Positions 8,702 through 17,285 of a DNA stretch of 64,000 nucleotides are shown one piece after another. Source of the stretch: Paenibacillus shirakamiensis (GTDB lineage Bacteria; Bacillota; Bacilli; Paenibacillales; Paenibacillaceae); NCBI RefSeq assembly GCF_017874255.1, contig NZ_JAGGLD010000005.1, positions 186,001-250,000 on the forward strand, in the 5' to 3' direction. The stretch's first letter is position 1; every line of letters begins with the position of its first letter. The position numbers were made by a program, and so were the translations under genes. The notes beneath the pieces were generated by a model. The model was not told where the DNA came from. It did no database searches and saw only the letters and a program-made list of their open reading frames with translations.

Positions 8702-9526
8702 TTATTCGGACATATTACGAGCAATAATCTTTGTCATAGCATGTTGATGCGGAATACCGGATGATGTACAGTCAAAAATAACCTCTGAACTGTCTATAAT
8801 TTGCCAGTCTCTATAATGCGTGATGAGTTCGCCGGAGTGCCAAGCATAGGCGTTCTCTTCATGTTCTGGAGGCGGAGCGATAAACGGCTTGTCCACAAAA
8901 ACATTCATAATATGCATCCCCTGTTTGTTAGTAAACTTTTTATAATTGTTGAGAATTTCAGTTCTGCTTTCTTGCGCTATGTAGTGAAGAACGCCACTTG
9001 AATAGATAATGTCATAAAAGGATTGTAACCGATAATCAAGGATATCGGCCTTATGAGTTTCGACTTTAACACCCCAACGATCTGCAAGCTTCCTCGTTTT
9101 GGAAATTCCTGCATCCGAGATATCCATAGCAGTAACATGGTACCCATTTCTTGCGAAAAAAACGGCATCTTTCCCCTCTCCACATCCTATATCCAACAGT
9201 CTGAGGTACCTAGAGGGTGGCATCCATTGTAGAACTTGATAACAAGCAGAGTTCGGCTCCATTCCCCAATAATACTCATCCGTCTTGTACACCTCTTCAT
9301 AGATGCTAACCGGGCGATCCTCATACAGATATCCCAGCAATTTGTCTGTGCTTACTTTGAGAATTCTGGATAACTCAGGCAATAATGAGATATCAGGCAT
9401 AGTCTGTGCATTCTCCCATTTCGATACCGCTTGAAAGGATATGCCAAGCATCTGTCCCAATTGTTCCTGCGTCAGGTTACTTTCCTTCCGATAGCGATAT
9501 ATATTTCGTGCTAATGTCTCTTTCAT
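8702..9526 (-). CDS. XRE-type DNA-binding domain fused to a SAM-dependent methyltransferase
   Basis: 274 residues from ATG 9526, chosen because AAGGAG lies 9 bases upstream; an ATG 27 bases further out has no RBS. Residues about 1-62 are a Cro/C1-type helix-turn-helix (NLTQEQLGQMLGISFQAVSKWE, shown here as NLTQEQLGQMLGISFQAVSK). After a linker, residues about 100-240 are a class I methyltransferase with the SAM-binding motif LLDIGCGEGKDAVFFA, acidic loop VTAMDISDAG and motif YDIIYSSGVLHYI, closest to TehB/UbiE-like enzymes. The fusion suggests a regulator with an enzymatic or SAM-sensing domain. Target and methyl acceptor are unknown. An inverted repeat TCAAC-N5-GTTGA (near 9608-9622) lies upstream. 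Confidence 0.82.
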   Translation of the reverse strand: MKETLARNIYRYRKESNLTQEQLGQMLGISFQAVSKWENAQTMPDISLLPELSRILKVSTDKLLGYLYEDRPVSIYEEVYKTDEYYWGMEPNSACYQVLQWMPPSRYLRLLDIGCGEGKDAVFFARNGYHVTAMDISDAGISKTRKLADRWGVKVETHKADILDYRLQSFYDIIYSSGVLHYIAQESRTEILNNYKKFTNKQGMHIMNVFVDKPFIAPPPEHEENAYAWHSGELITHYRDWQIIDSSEVIFDCTSSGIPHQHAMTKIIARNMSE

Positions 9527-9653
9527 TGGATCACGCTCCTTTATAGGCTTCATTGTAGGGAGATTAGAAAAGCACTACAATAACCTACACTTTGAGATTT
9601 TTAACAACTCAACCTGAAGTTGAATTCTTGCATCCGCAAAGAATGAATTATAC

Positions 9654-9685
9654 AAAAAAAGGGATGCTCCCTCAGGAAGCACCCC
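9654..9685 (-). terminator. Terminator after the amino acid permease
   Basis: On the minus strand GGGGTGCTTCC-TGAG-GGAGCATCCC is followed by TTTTTTT. It lies just past the permease stop. Confidence 0.88.
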
Positions 9686-9700
9686 AAATTTGATTCAATT

Positions 9701-11116
9701 TTAACTATCTATTTCATCCTCAGCACCCGGTTGGGCCAATCTGCTCTTTTTCACACCATACGTGAAGTAAATTATTAGACCAAGCACCATCCAAATTAAA
9801 AAGGCTTCCCAGGTAACAGCCGGCAGGCTTACAAGCAGATATCCACAAGAAAGGATGGCTAAAATCGGAATGAGGGGAACTAAGGGCACCCGGAAAGAGC
9901 GACTCAAGTCTGGTCGAGTTCTACGCAGAATGATAATCCCCAGCGATACCGAAATGAACGCAAACAGAGTTCCGATGCTTACCAAATCCGATAGTTTGTC
10001 CAATGGGAGCACGCCTGCAAAAATCGCTACGATAATGCCTGTAGACCAAGTACTAATGGAAGGTGCCTGAGTCTTGGCATTCAACTTAGAAAGTCCTTTA
10101 GGCAGCAGACCATCGCGGCCGATCGAATACAGTAGACGGGTCTGTCCATAGAGCAACACGAATAGCACAGTTGTAATGCCTACGATTGCACCTAAGGAGA
10201 TAAATCCAGCTACCCAGTCCTGATGAATGAATTGAATAGCGAATGCCACCGGATTTTTCACATTTAGCTCGGTATAAGGCACGATGCCTGTAAGCACCAG
10301 GGTCACTAGTACATATAGAATACCGCATACAATTAGAGAATAAATAATTCCTCGCGGCAAATCACGTTGCGGATTACGGACTTCTTCTGCTGCTGTAGCG
10401 ACAACGTCAAATCCGATATAAGCAATAAAAGCAGTGGCTGCCCCTGTAATTACACCGCCGAATCCAAACGGCATAAATGGACTCCAATTCGAAGGTTTTA
10501 CATAGAACACACCTACAACCAAAAAGAGCACAATAACCGCTATTTTGATAATAACCATAATGGCATTGAGCCTTGTAGATTCCTTCGCTCCTCTAGATAC
10601 AATAAACGTAAGCAGAAGCGCGATTGCTACAGCAGGTAAATCGAAGTACGTTCCTGCTCCCGAATTATAGGCACTGGTCAGGGCTTTTGGTATATGAATG
10701 CCGACCCCGGACAATAACCCCTGAAAATAACCAGACCATCCGCTTGCTACCATCGCCGCAGCAAAACCATACTCTAGAATCAAGTCCCAGCCGAGAATCC
10801 ACGCCACTAGCTCTCCAAATGTCGCATAGCTATACGTGTAGGCACTCCCTGATATAGGTACCATAGAAGCAAACTCTGCATAGCACAGCGCACAAAATGC
10901 ACAGACAATACCCGCTATAATGAAGGATAATACCAGAGCCGGTCCAGCATGCTGGGCAGCGGCTACGCCAGTCATGACAAAAATTCCCGTTCCTACTACG
11001 CAACCTACACCAAGCATCGTAAGGTCGAAAGTGCCCAGCTCTTTTTTCAACGTACCGTCTTTGCTTTGACGCTGACGCATCATCGCTTGAATTGATTTTT
11101 TTCGCATCATATTCAT
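9701..11116 (-). CDS. APC superfamily amino acid permease
   Basis: 471-residue integral membrane transporter with about 12 hydrophobic segments. The N-terminal part GTFDLTMLGVGCVVGTGIFV carries the GxGxGIF substrate-binding loop of the APC family, and SGSAYTYSYATFGE is the family's second landmark. The short length and the C-terminal YGVKKSRL fit the cationic amino acid transporter / YfnA-like branch; the exact substrate is unproven. Start ATG 11116 has TCAGGGG about 11 bases upstream; MNMMRKK offers an alternative start two codons in. A promoter-like TTGCTT-N15-TATAAT lies at 11182-11208 and a TTGTAA-N4-TTACAA palindrome at 11243-11258. Confidence 0.85.
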   Translation of the reverse strand: MNMMRKKSIQAMMRQRQSKDGTLKKELGTFDLTMLGVGCVVGTGIFVMTGVAAAQHAGPALVLSFIIAGIVCAFCALCYAEFASMVPISGSAYTYSYATFGELVAWILGWDLILEYGFAAAMVASGWSGYFQGLLSGVGIHIPKALTSAYNSGAGTYFDLPAVAIALLLTFIVSRGAKESTRLNAIMVIIKIAVIVLFLVVGVFYVKPSNWSPFMPFGFGGVITGAATAFIAYIGFDVVATAAEEVRNPQRDLPRGIIYSLIVCGILYVLVTLVLTGIVPYTELNVKNPVAFAIQFIHQDWVAGFISLGAIVGITTVLFVLLYGQTRLLYSIGRDGLLPKGLSKLNAKTQAPSISTWSTGIIVAIFAGVLPLDKLSDLVSIGTLFAFISVSLGIIILRRTRPDLSRSFRVPLVPLIPILAILSCGYLLVSLPAVTWEAFLIWMVLGLIIYFTYGVKKSRLAQPGAEDEIDS

Positions 11117-11181
11117 AATTCAAAAAACCCCTGACTATCAAGTAATAGATGTCGCAGGCAACCAACAGTCTACGAACTCCT

Positions 11182-11258
11182 ATTATACTCAATTATCAGA
11201 GGAAGCAAGAGGGCTTTAATGCCTAGAAGCGCTAAATAGTCCTTGTAATTATTTACAA
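11182..11258 (-). promoter_or_regulatory. Candidate promoter and palindrome upstream of the amino acid permease
   Basis: Minus-strand TTGCTT (11203-11208) and TATAAT (11182-11187) with a 15-bp spacer give a leader of about 60 bases. A perfect TTGTAA-TTAT-TTACAA palindrome at 11243-11258 lies upstream of the -35 and may be a regulator site. The short spacer lowers confidence. Confidence 0.45.
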
Positions 11259-11304
11259 TCGTTATTTTTTAACCATCTATTGTAGTAGATTATATTATTT
11301 ACGC

Positions 11305-11736
11305 CTAATCTGCCGCCATTCGACGAGACAGATCAGATACCACTTCGTCCATTGTAATCTGAGCCAGTTCCTTTTCCATAGCTTGTTGCGCCCGATGAAA
11401 TGAGCTTTCTAGAGTACTTTGAATGTTACGCCCTACACCGCAGTCTGGATTAGGATTGCCATGAATGGAAAATAAATCGTCTGATATATCAATTTGCACT
11501 GCTTGGTATACTTCGAGCAGCGTGATATGGCTTAAGGGCCTGGTTAGCTTCGCCCCGGGTACACCAGGTGAGGTCGTGAGTAACTCAGCTCGGCTGAGCA
11601 TCCCAATAATCCGGCGAATCACTACGGGATTCGTATTGACACTCCCCGCTATATATTCGGAAGTAATCCGTCCTTTTTCCAAATCAATTAGGGAAAGAAT
11701 ATGCACTGCTACGGAAAAACGGCTACTAATCGCCAT
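11305..11736 (-). CDS. Rrf2 family transcriptional regulator (YwnA-like)
   Basis: 143 residues if started at ATG 11736, which has GGGGGCG 7-8 bases upstream; a GTG five codons earlier is the alternative. The start MAISSRFSVAVHILSLI, the helix-turn-helix around ITSEYIAGSVNTNPVVIRRI, and the wing LTTSPGVPGAKLTRPLSHIT are Rrf2 landmarks. The Fe-S cysteine cluster seen in IscR/NsrR is absent (only one Cys, in NPDCGVG), so this belongs to the non-cluster YwnA-type branch. It sits between the permease and cidR, both on the same strand, with its own leader. A TATAAT-like -10 lies near 11776; targets are unknown. Confidence 0.82.
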   Translation of the reverse strand: MAISSRFSVAVHILSLIDLEKGRITSEYIAGSVNTNPVVIRRIIGMLSRAELLTTSPGVPGAKLTRPLSHITLLEVYQAVQIDISDDLFSIHGNPNPDCGVGRNIQSTLESSFHRAQQAMEKELAQITMDEVVSDLSRRMAAD

Positions 11737-11800
11737 ACGGCTCGCCCCCACTCTCTATATCATGATGATTACTCATTCTATTATATCAACATCTGTCAGT

Positions 11801-12697
11801 CTATGGGGCGTCAATCCCCTTTAGCTCCTGTCTGGTATACCGAATCCATTCCCTTGCCGCAAAAGAAAGATAGCGATCTTCTCGCCAAATCATCCCTAAA
11901 TTCCATGGAATCGAAGGGCTCGCAAGCTCTAAGATGGAGATGCGGCTCTGATCGACATCTCGGCAAATTGTCTCCGGCAGCAGGGCAATACCTAAATTAG
12001 CCGCGACCATCTCGCTAATCATATCCCACTGGGAACTTTCATAGATTACTCGGGGCTGGAATCCTTCCCGGGCGCAGGCCGCAATAATACGATCGTGAAG
12101 CACGAAATCCTCCCGAAAAAGAACAAAGGACTGCTGCTCTAACTCAGCCATCGATATGATTTTTTTGGATGCCAGAGGGTGTGAAGGATGGAGTAGTAGG
12201 TTCAGTTTTTCCTCCACAAAAGAAAAGGACTTCAGCCCTTCTACCTGCACAGGAAGGACCGCCACTCCTACGTCCAGCTCCCCGCTCGCCACATCTGCCT
12301 CCACTTTCTTCCCTCCATCTTCAAATAACTGAATCGTAATCTGAGGATATTGCGCGTGAAAGTCACCAATAACCTTAGGGAAAAAGCTAGCTCCTACCAT
12401 AGGAGGGAGTCCAATTCTCAAATGTCCCTGCTTCAAATTCCTGAGATCATCCAATTCCGCGGACACATGCTGAAAGGCCGTAACAATTTGCTGCGCTTGC
12501 TTGACTAAAATGACCCCCGCATCCGTGAGTTCAATGCGCTTGCCCACTCGGTCAAAAAGCACAACGCCCAGCTCTTCCTCCATTTGGCGGATGGTCTTGC
12601 TAATGCTTGGCTGGGTTATATACAGCGCTTCAGCCGCTTTCGTGAAGCTCTGCTGACGAGCGACTTCAATAAGATACTGCATTTGACGAATATCCAT
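11801..12697 (-). CDS. cidR: LysR family regulator, CidR-like
   Basis: 298 residues from ATG 12697, preceded by GAGG 8 bases upstream; the longer frame has no RBS. The N-terminal helix-turn-helix is classic LysR (QMQYLIEVARQQSFTKAAEAL, then YITQPSISKTIRQMEEELG). The rest is an effector-binding domain. It is divergent from a CidA/CidB-type pair 122 bases away, as in Bacillus ywbI-ywbHG and Staphylococcus cidR-cidAB, where the LysR protein activates the operon in response to overflow metabolites (acetate/pyruvate). A 30-bp imperfect dyad in the divergent region is its likely site. Symbol given from context. Confidence 0.8.
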   Translation of the reverse strand: MDIRQMQYLIEVARQQSFTKAAEALYITQPSISKTIRQMEEELGVVLFDRVGKRIELTDAGVILVKQAQQIVTAFQHVSAELDDLRNLKQGHLRIGLPPMVGASFFPKVIGDFHAQYPQITIQLFEDGGKKVEADVASGELDVGVAVLPVQVEGLKSFSFVEEKLNLLLHPSHPLASKKIISMAELEQQSFVLFREDFVLHDRIIAACAREGFQPRVIYESSQWDMISEMVAANLGIALLPETICRDVDQSRISILELASPSIPWNLGMIWREDRYLSFAAREWIRYTRQELKGIDAP

Positions 12698-12730
12698 GAA
12701 CAAGCCTCTTTCACATAACCATTTGGAATG

Positions 12731-12760
12731 ATAAGTATTCAATATATGCATTATACCTAT
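12731..12760. promoter_or_regulatory. Imperfect 30-bp dyad between cidR and cidA
   Basis: ATAaGTAT-N14-ATACcTAT, symmetric around the divergent intergenic region, with the partial symmetry and long spacer expected for a LysR activator-binding site. Confidence 0.45.
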
Positions 12761-12819
12761 GAAAAGAATAAGTGTAAACTTTCAGTAACGAATGAAATTA
12801 CGGAAAAGAGGCCCTTCGG

Positions 12820-13197
12820 ATGTTCAAATTCAAATCCCTGCTCATAGGGATCCTGCAAGTTGGTCTGCTGTTCCTGATCTCCATAGCTATGAACACATTG
12901 GTGGATTTGATGCACATTCCCATTCCCGGCAGTATTGTTGGCATTGTACTTATTTTTATCTTGCTTCAGACCCGTGTTATTCGCCTGGAATGGATTGAAC
13001 GCGGGGCGAACTGGTTACTTGCTGAATTACTTCTATTCTTCATCCCTTCCGCAGTCGGAGTGATGAAATATATCCCTTTAATGGAGACCGATGGTCTGCG
13101 CATCCTGGTTGTTGTGATCTTCAGTACCTTTGCAGTTATGCTAAGTGCTGGACTTACAGCCTCTGGAATTACCCGTAGAAAGGAGAAGCGATTATGA
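12820..13197 (+). CDS. cidA: CidA/LrgA family holin-like membrane protein
   Basis: 125 residues with four hydrophobic helices and no signal peptide. The LLFLISIAMNTLVDLMHIPIPGSIVGIVLIF region, in particular HIPIPGSIVG, and the later ELLLFFIPSAVGVMKY are the CidA/LrgA signature. ATG 12820 has AAGAGG 8 bases upstream. It overlaps the next gene by ATGA. CidA-type proteins are holin-like; with CidB they influence murein hydrolase activity and, in Bacillus, pyruvate uptake by the related PftAB. The neighbouring CidR-like LysR gene supports the Cid rather than Lrg assignment. Confidence 0.83.
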   Translation: MFKFKSLLIGILQVGLLFLISIAMNTLVDLMHIPIPGSIVGIVLIFILLQTRVIRLEWIERGANWLLAELLLFFIPSAVGVMKYIPLMETDGLRILVVVIFSTFAVMLSAGLTASGITRRKEKRL

Positions 13198-13874
13198 TTA
13201 CCGGACTCCTCTGTCTGCTCATTACGATTAGCTTGTACTGTCTATGCAAAAAAGGGTATCGTCGCCGTCCGCGAATCTATCTTTCTCCCCTGCTAGTTAC
13301 GCCTGTGGTGCTTGTCATCGGACTACTGGTCACTCATATTCCTTATGAGACCTATAATAATGGAGGACAATGGCTTAATCATCTCCTTCAGCCTGCAACG
13401 ATTGCATTTGCCATTCCGTTATTCAAATACTATCAAGTTCTCAAAAAACATGTAGTTGTCATTCTAATTAGTGTCTTGTCAGGTTCCCTGATGGCCATGT
13501 TCTCTTCAGCCCTGTTAGCCCAAAGTATGCATTTGGACACTGCACTTGTGAACAGCCTAGTTCCTCGTTCCGTAACTACCCCCATTGCTATGAGTGTCTC
13601 CCAGGTTATTGGCGGTGTGCCGAATATGACTGCTGTATTTGTTATTATTACTGGCCTTCTCGGCACCATGATTGGCCCCCTTATTGTGAAATGGTTCCAC
13701 ATCGATAACGAAGTCGCTCGCGGCGTTCTTCTCGGTACGGGGGCTCACGGTACAGGGACTTCCAAAGCTTTCGAATTCAGTTCACTCACCGGAACGATCT
13801 CTAGTATTTCCATGATCATTGCCGCCCTGTTCACTTTAGGTGCCGCGCCTTTTATAATTTCATGGTTATTTTAA
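13194..13874 (+). CDS. cidB: CidB/LrgB family membrane protein
   Basis: 226 residues, about seven hydrophobic segments. The conserved LrgB motifs are visible: LQPATIAFAIPLFKYYQ, SLVPRSVTTPIAMSVSQVIG and GLLGTMIGPLIVKW, and the GTGAHGTGTSKAFEFS segment near the end. It overlaps cidA by 4 bases and forms a two-gene operon ended by the terminator at 13970-14011. Together with CidA it is thought to form a membrane complex affecting cell lysis or three-carbon acid transport; which role applies here is not resolved by sequence. Confidence 0.86.
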   Translation: MITGLLCLLITISLYCLCKKGYRRRPRIYLSPLLVTPVVLVIGLLVTHIPYETYNNGGQWLNHLLQPATIAFAIPLFKYYQVLKKHVVVILISVLSGSLMAMFSSALLAQSMHLDTALVNSLVPRSVTTPIAMSVSQVIGGVPNMTAVFVIITGLLGTMIGPLIVKWFHIDNEVARGVLLGTGAHGTGTSKAFEFSSLTGTISSISMIIAALFTLGAAPFIISWLF

Positions 13875-13969
13875 TTTCATTGAATCTTCCAGCGCCCACA
13901 ATTGGGAATGGTATCATTCTCATTTCAAGAACGCCTAATCCACAATTATTTTCAAATATTACAACTATG

Positions 13970-14011
13970 CAGTCAAAGCTTTCTTATAAAGAATGCATTG
14001 ACTGTTTTTTT
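13970..14011 (+). terminator. Terminator after cidAB
   Basis: Stem CAGTCAA / TTGACTG extended by an inner GC and TTCTT-ATA-AAGAA hairpin, followed by TTTTTTT. Confidence 0.85.
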
Positions 14012-14047
14012 GCTATATCAACCCTTCCATTTCCCGCATAAACCAGT

Positions 14048-14078
14048 CCATATTGGGACAACCTCCACCTATATGGAA
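14048..14078. promoter_or_regulatory. Inverted repeat upstream of the HlyD-MFS operon
   Basis: TCCATATTGG and CCTATATGGA (one mismatch) with an 11-base spacer, about 65 bases upstream of the HlyD start. Possible operator for an efflux regulator; no regulator gene adjoins it. Confidence 0.35.
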
Positions 14079-14142
14079 TATGAAATGAACAGAAGTCAAG
14101 TTTATTTCTTCCAAGTACAGAAGGAAGTGGAGGAATTTCTCG

Positions 14143-14778
14143 ATGAGTGCGCGCGCCATATGGATTAACGTGCTGGTTGTACTGATTGTTTTAGCCGGGG
14201 CTGGAGCAGGCATATACTACTACAATCAGAATGCTAACTTTGTAAAAACAGACAACGCTCAGGTAGGAGGCCAGACGATTAGTATTTACGCTCCGGTTGC
14301 TGGCAAGCTTACCACATGGAACGCCAAGGTGGGTCAAGCATATAGCGCCGGACAACGAATCGGATCGATTCAATCTGCGGCAGGTGCAACCGATATTACC
14401 ATTCCACTTGCTGGAACAATTGTGCAGCAAAGTGGCGTTCCACATTCTTTTGTCGCTGCGGGTACTTCGCTCGGGCGAGCCTATGATTTTGATAATTTAT
14501 GGGTTACTGCCAATATCGATGAGACGAGCATTCCGAACATTCAAGTGGGACAGACGGTCGATGTCTATGTCGATGCGTTTCCAAGTAATACACTAACGGG
14601 AAAAGTCGATAGTATTGGTCTAGCCACTTCCGGGACGTTTTCCTTACTGCCAACTTCCAACTCCAATGCGAATTATACAAAAGTAGCTCAAGTGATCCCT
14701 GTAGTGATTACCATTGAGGGATATAAAGGGCTGGGTCTAGTCCCAGGTATGAACGCCACAGTAAAAGTACACATTTAA
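14143..14778 (+). CDS. HlyD/EmrA family efflux adaptor protein
   Basis: 211 residues. One N-terminal membrane anchor (about 5-26, IWINVLVVLIVLAGAGAGIYY), then a biotinyl-lipoyl-like half-motif (VKTDNAQVGGQTISIYAPVAGKL, recognised by TDNAQVGG and ISIYAPVAGKL) and a beta-barrel region LWVTANIDETSIPNIQVGQ. This is the EmrA pattern, shortened because the long coiled-coil hairpin is nearly absent, as usual in Gram-positive members. ATG 14143 has GGAGG 9 bases upstream. It lies 13 bases before an EmrB-like MFS pump, with which it should work. Substrate unknown. Confidence 0.83.
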   Translation: MSARAIWINVLVVLIVLAGAGAGIYYYNQNANFVKTDNAQVGGQTISIYAPVAGKLTTWNAKVGQAYSAGQRIGSIQSAAGATDITIPLAGTIVQQSGVPHSFVAAGTSLGRAYDFDNLWVTANIDETSIPNIQVGQTVDVYVDAFPSNTLTGKVDSIGLATSGTFSLLPTSNSNANYTKVAQVIPVVITIEGYKGLGLVPGMNATVKVHI

Positions 14779-14791
14779 AGGAGAACTCCTC

Positions 14792-16372
14792 ATGGAAAAT
14801 TTCTCGCTCGGGAGAATCCTATCCGTTCTGATGCTTGGCGCCTTCATTTCTATCTTGAATCAGACTCTGCTTAATGTAGCGATCCCCCATCTCATGAACG
14901 ATTTTAATGTCTCGGCTACGACAGTTCAGTGGTTATCCACCGCTTATATGCTGGTGAATGGCGTGCTCATTCCCATTACGGCTTATCTGATTAACTCTTT
15001 TGGAACACGCTTTCTTTTCATTTCTGCCATGGTCTTGTTCGGGGCGGGTTCGGTAATCTGTGCTGGAAGCCCCACCTTCTCTATCATGCTCCTTGGACGG
15101 ATTGTTCAAGCGAGTGGAGCCGGAATCATCATGCCTCTTGTGATGAACGTATTCCTAACTGTATTCCCTCCTGAGCGGCGCGGTGCAGCCATGGGAACGA
15201 TGGGCATTGCAATGATGTTCGCACCCGCTATCGGCCCTACGCTATCAGGTTGGGTTGTTCAGAATTATACGTGGCGAATTTTATTTATCATGGTAATACC
15301 GCTTACGCTACTCGATATCGTGCTGGCTCTAATCTGGCTACGTAACGTGTCGAAGCTGTCTAAGAGCAAATTCGATACGCTTGGAGCCATGTTCTCTACT
15401 ATTGGATTTGGCTCGCTGTTATATGGCTTCAGTTCTGCGGGGAGTAAAGGATGGGATAGTGCAGTCGTGGTTATTACGCTAGTGATTGGTGTGCTTTTCA
15501 CCTTATTTTTTGTACTGAGGGAACTATCGATGAAGAATCCCATGCTGGAGTTCCGTGTCTTCAAATACGATATCTTCACGATTTCTACCTTCGTAGGTTC
15601 TGCCGTAAATATGGCCATGTTCGGTGCCATGCTTCTGCTCCCGATCTATTTACAGAACATACGCGGCTTCTCCCCGCTAGACTCTGGGCTGTTACTACTC
15701 CCCGGAGCGTTGTTGATGGGGATCATGTCTCCTATATCCGGTATTATTTTCGACCGAATTGGGGCTCGCCCCCTTGCTATTGTGGGGTTGACCATTACCG
15801 CTATCTCTACATTTGAATTCAGCAGATTAACCGGGGATACCCCTTACAGCCATATCATGATGCTATATACGGTACGAAGTTTTGGCATGTCCCTTCTGAT
15901 GATGTCTGTGCAGACCGAAGGTCTTAACCAGCTTCCTGCACATCTTGGCAGTCACGGCACGGCCATGTCCAATACAGTACGACAAATCGCTGGCTCCATT
16001 GGGACAGCACTTCTTGTCACCATTATGACTAGCAAGACTAAAGTCCATTTTGCTGAATATGGCAACACCTTAACCACCGCAAACCCCATTGCCGTAGATA
16101 ATATGAATGGACTAGGTCAAAGTCTAAGTGCTATGAGCGGAATTCCTCCAGCAACAGGGCAAGCCTTAGGCCTCCAAGTCATTTCAGGTTTGGCTAATAA
16201 GGAATCGACGATTCGCGGGATTAACGATGCCTTTGTCGTAGCCACTTGGTTCGCTGTGGCGGGACTGCTGTTGTCGTTCTTCTTACGTAGAGCAGTGCGC
16301 CCTAAGCGTATGAAAATTGCTGATACTGCATCACCTACAGAGCCGCAAGCTCAACTTCCTTATAGAGACTGA
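14792..16372 (+). CDS. DHA2 family MFS multidrug efflux transporter (EmrB/LmrB-like)
   Basis: 526 residues with about 14 hydrophobic segments, the size and topology of the DHA2 family. Landmarks: ILNQTLLNVAIPHLMNDF (motif D1), the LLGRIVQASGAGIIMPL segment, and motif C of drug antiporters in GTMGIAMMFAPAIGPTLSGW. The C-terminus is cytoplasmic and basic then acidic. RBS AAAGGAG lies before ATG 14792. Operon with the HlyD adaptor; probably proton-driven export of hydrophobic drugs. No regulator gene adjoins, but an inverted repeat lies upstream of the operon. Confidence 0.88.
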   Translation: MENFSLGRILSVLMLGAFISILNQTLLNVAIPHLMNDFNVSATTVQWLSTAYMLVNGVLIPITAYLINSFGTRFLFISAMVLFGAGSVICAGSPTFSIMLLGRIVQASGAGIIMPLVMNVFLTVFPPERRGAAMGTMGIAMMFAPAIGPTLSGWVVQNYTWRILFIMVIPLTLLDIVLALIWLRNVSKLSKSKFDTLGAMFSTIGFGSLLYGFSSAGSKGWDSAVVVITLVIGVLFTLFFVLRELSMKNPMLEFRVFKYDIFTISTFVGSAVNMAMFGAMLLLPIYLQNIRGFSPLDSGLLLLPGALLMGIMSPISGIIFDRIGARPLAIVGLTITAISTFEFSRLTGDTPYSHIMMLYTVRSFGMSLLMMSVQTEGLNQLPAHLGSHGTAMSNTVRQIAGSIGTALLVTIMTSKTKVHFAEYGNTLTTANPIAVDNMNGLGQSLSAMSGIPPATGQALGLQVISGLANKESTIRGINDAFVVATWFAVAGLLLSFFLRRAVRPKRMKIADTASPTEPQAQLPYRD

Positions 16373-16440
16373 TATGAGTAGAGAGTTGTCTATAATCGTG
16401 TTCATGCACTATAAGCTGCACTTCTCGTGAGATGCTGAAC

Positions 16441-16480
16441 GAACAGCTCCTTCCTTTGCTATAGGAGGAGCTTGTTTTGC
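16441..16480 (+). terminator. Terminator after the MFS efflux gene
   Basis: Imperfect stem CAGCTCCTTCC / GGAGGAGCTTG with a short loop, followed by TTTT, in the 230-base gap before ferritin. Nothing else recognisable is in that gap. Confidence 0.6.
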
Positions 16481-16603
16481 AATCATGATTATGTGTTTTT
16501 CGAATCATCTTGAACAAGCTGCATACTTATCGCCTCAGGATTGTGATAGGATAAAGGAAGAATTTGCCCTATATCTCTTCAAATCGGAAGGATTGTGAAA
16601 CCC

Positions 16604-17110
16604 ATGGTACAAGAGTCTCTATATGAAGCATTGAACGAGCAATTTAATTTTGAACTCCATTCTGCACATGTTTATTTAGCCATTGCGGGATACTGCTCCT
16701 CCATTAGTTGGGATGGATTTGCGAACTTCTTCTTAGTTCAATCCGATGAAGAACGTTATCATGCATCCAAACTATATAAGTTCCTCAATGACCGGGGCAG
16801 ACGTGTTACTTTGAGCGCTTTGGAAGAGCCTAAGAACGACTACTCCTCCATTCTCGATGCCTTTGAACACGCTTATCAGCATGAAAAGCTAAATACACAG
16901 CGAATTTATCGTCTATCGGACATTGCACTGGATCAAAGGGAACATGCTACACTTCAATTTCTGAACTGGTTCGTTGAAGAGCAAGTGGAAGAAGAAGCAC
17001 TCTTCGATGGAATTATCCAAAAGCTCAAACGCATTGATGTGAATAGCACAGCCTTCTTCGAATTGGATAAAGAGTTCTCCAATCGCTCGTTCACCGCACC
17101 TTCTAATTAA
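16604..17110 (+). CDS. Ferritin-like iron storage protein
   Basis: 168 residues from ATG 16604 (GGAAGG about 12 bases upstream); a GTG three codons earlier is too close to that site. The four-helix ferritin pattern with di-iron ligands is clear: NFELHSAHVYLA (helix A Glu), DEERYHASKLYKFLNDRG (E..H pair), and WFVEEQVEEEALFDGI (helix D Glu). This is the bacterial non-haem FtnA type; length is normal. It oxidises and stores iron in a 24-subunit shell in the cytoplasm. Monocistronic, ended by a terminator. No Fur box was recognised. Confidence 0.9.
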   Translation: MVQESLYEALNEQFNFELHSAHVYLAIAGYCSSISWDGFANFFLVQSDEERYHASKLYKFLNDRGRRVTLSALEEPKNDYSSILDAFEHAYQHEKLNTQRIYRLSDIALDQREHATLQFLNWFVEEQVEEEALFDGIIQKLKRIDVNSTAFFELDKEFSNRSFTAPSN

Positions 17111-17173
17111 GATACAGTAAGCGACACCTAGTTAATCACAATAAGTATGATGATTACAATAAGCCATTAATAC

Positions 17174-17208
17174 ATCCCTCTCGAAAGGTAACTTTCGGAG
17201 GGATTTTA
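17174..17208 (+). terminator. Terminator after ferritin
   Basis: ATCCCTC-T-CGAAAG / CTTTCG-GAGGGAT with a GTAA loop, followed by TTTTA. Confidence 0.85.
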
Positions 17209-17219
17209 TCTGCCAATAA

Positions 17220-17255
17220 ACTGTGCTTGAATTTGTAACAGTTAAATTGTATACT
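17220..17255 (+). promoter_or_regulatory. Promoter of the Rrf2 gene overlapped by an ACTGTG/AACAGT operator
   Basis: TTGAAT (17227-17232), 17-bp spacer, TATACT (17250-17255). ACTGTG-N11-AACAGT (17220-17242) covers the -35. It is the same dyad as the two copies upstream of the nitroreductase, so it probably serves autoregulation. Confidence 0.65.
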
Positions 17256-17285
17256 GAGCATGTCATCAGAGAGGAGGGGTACATC

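Noticed and set aside
13902-14168. 88-residue plus-strand reading frame between cidB and the HlyD gene
   Set aside because: It runs through the cidAB terminator, has no RBS, and overlaps the supported HlyD start.
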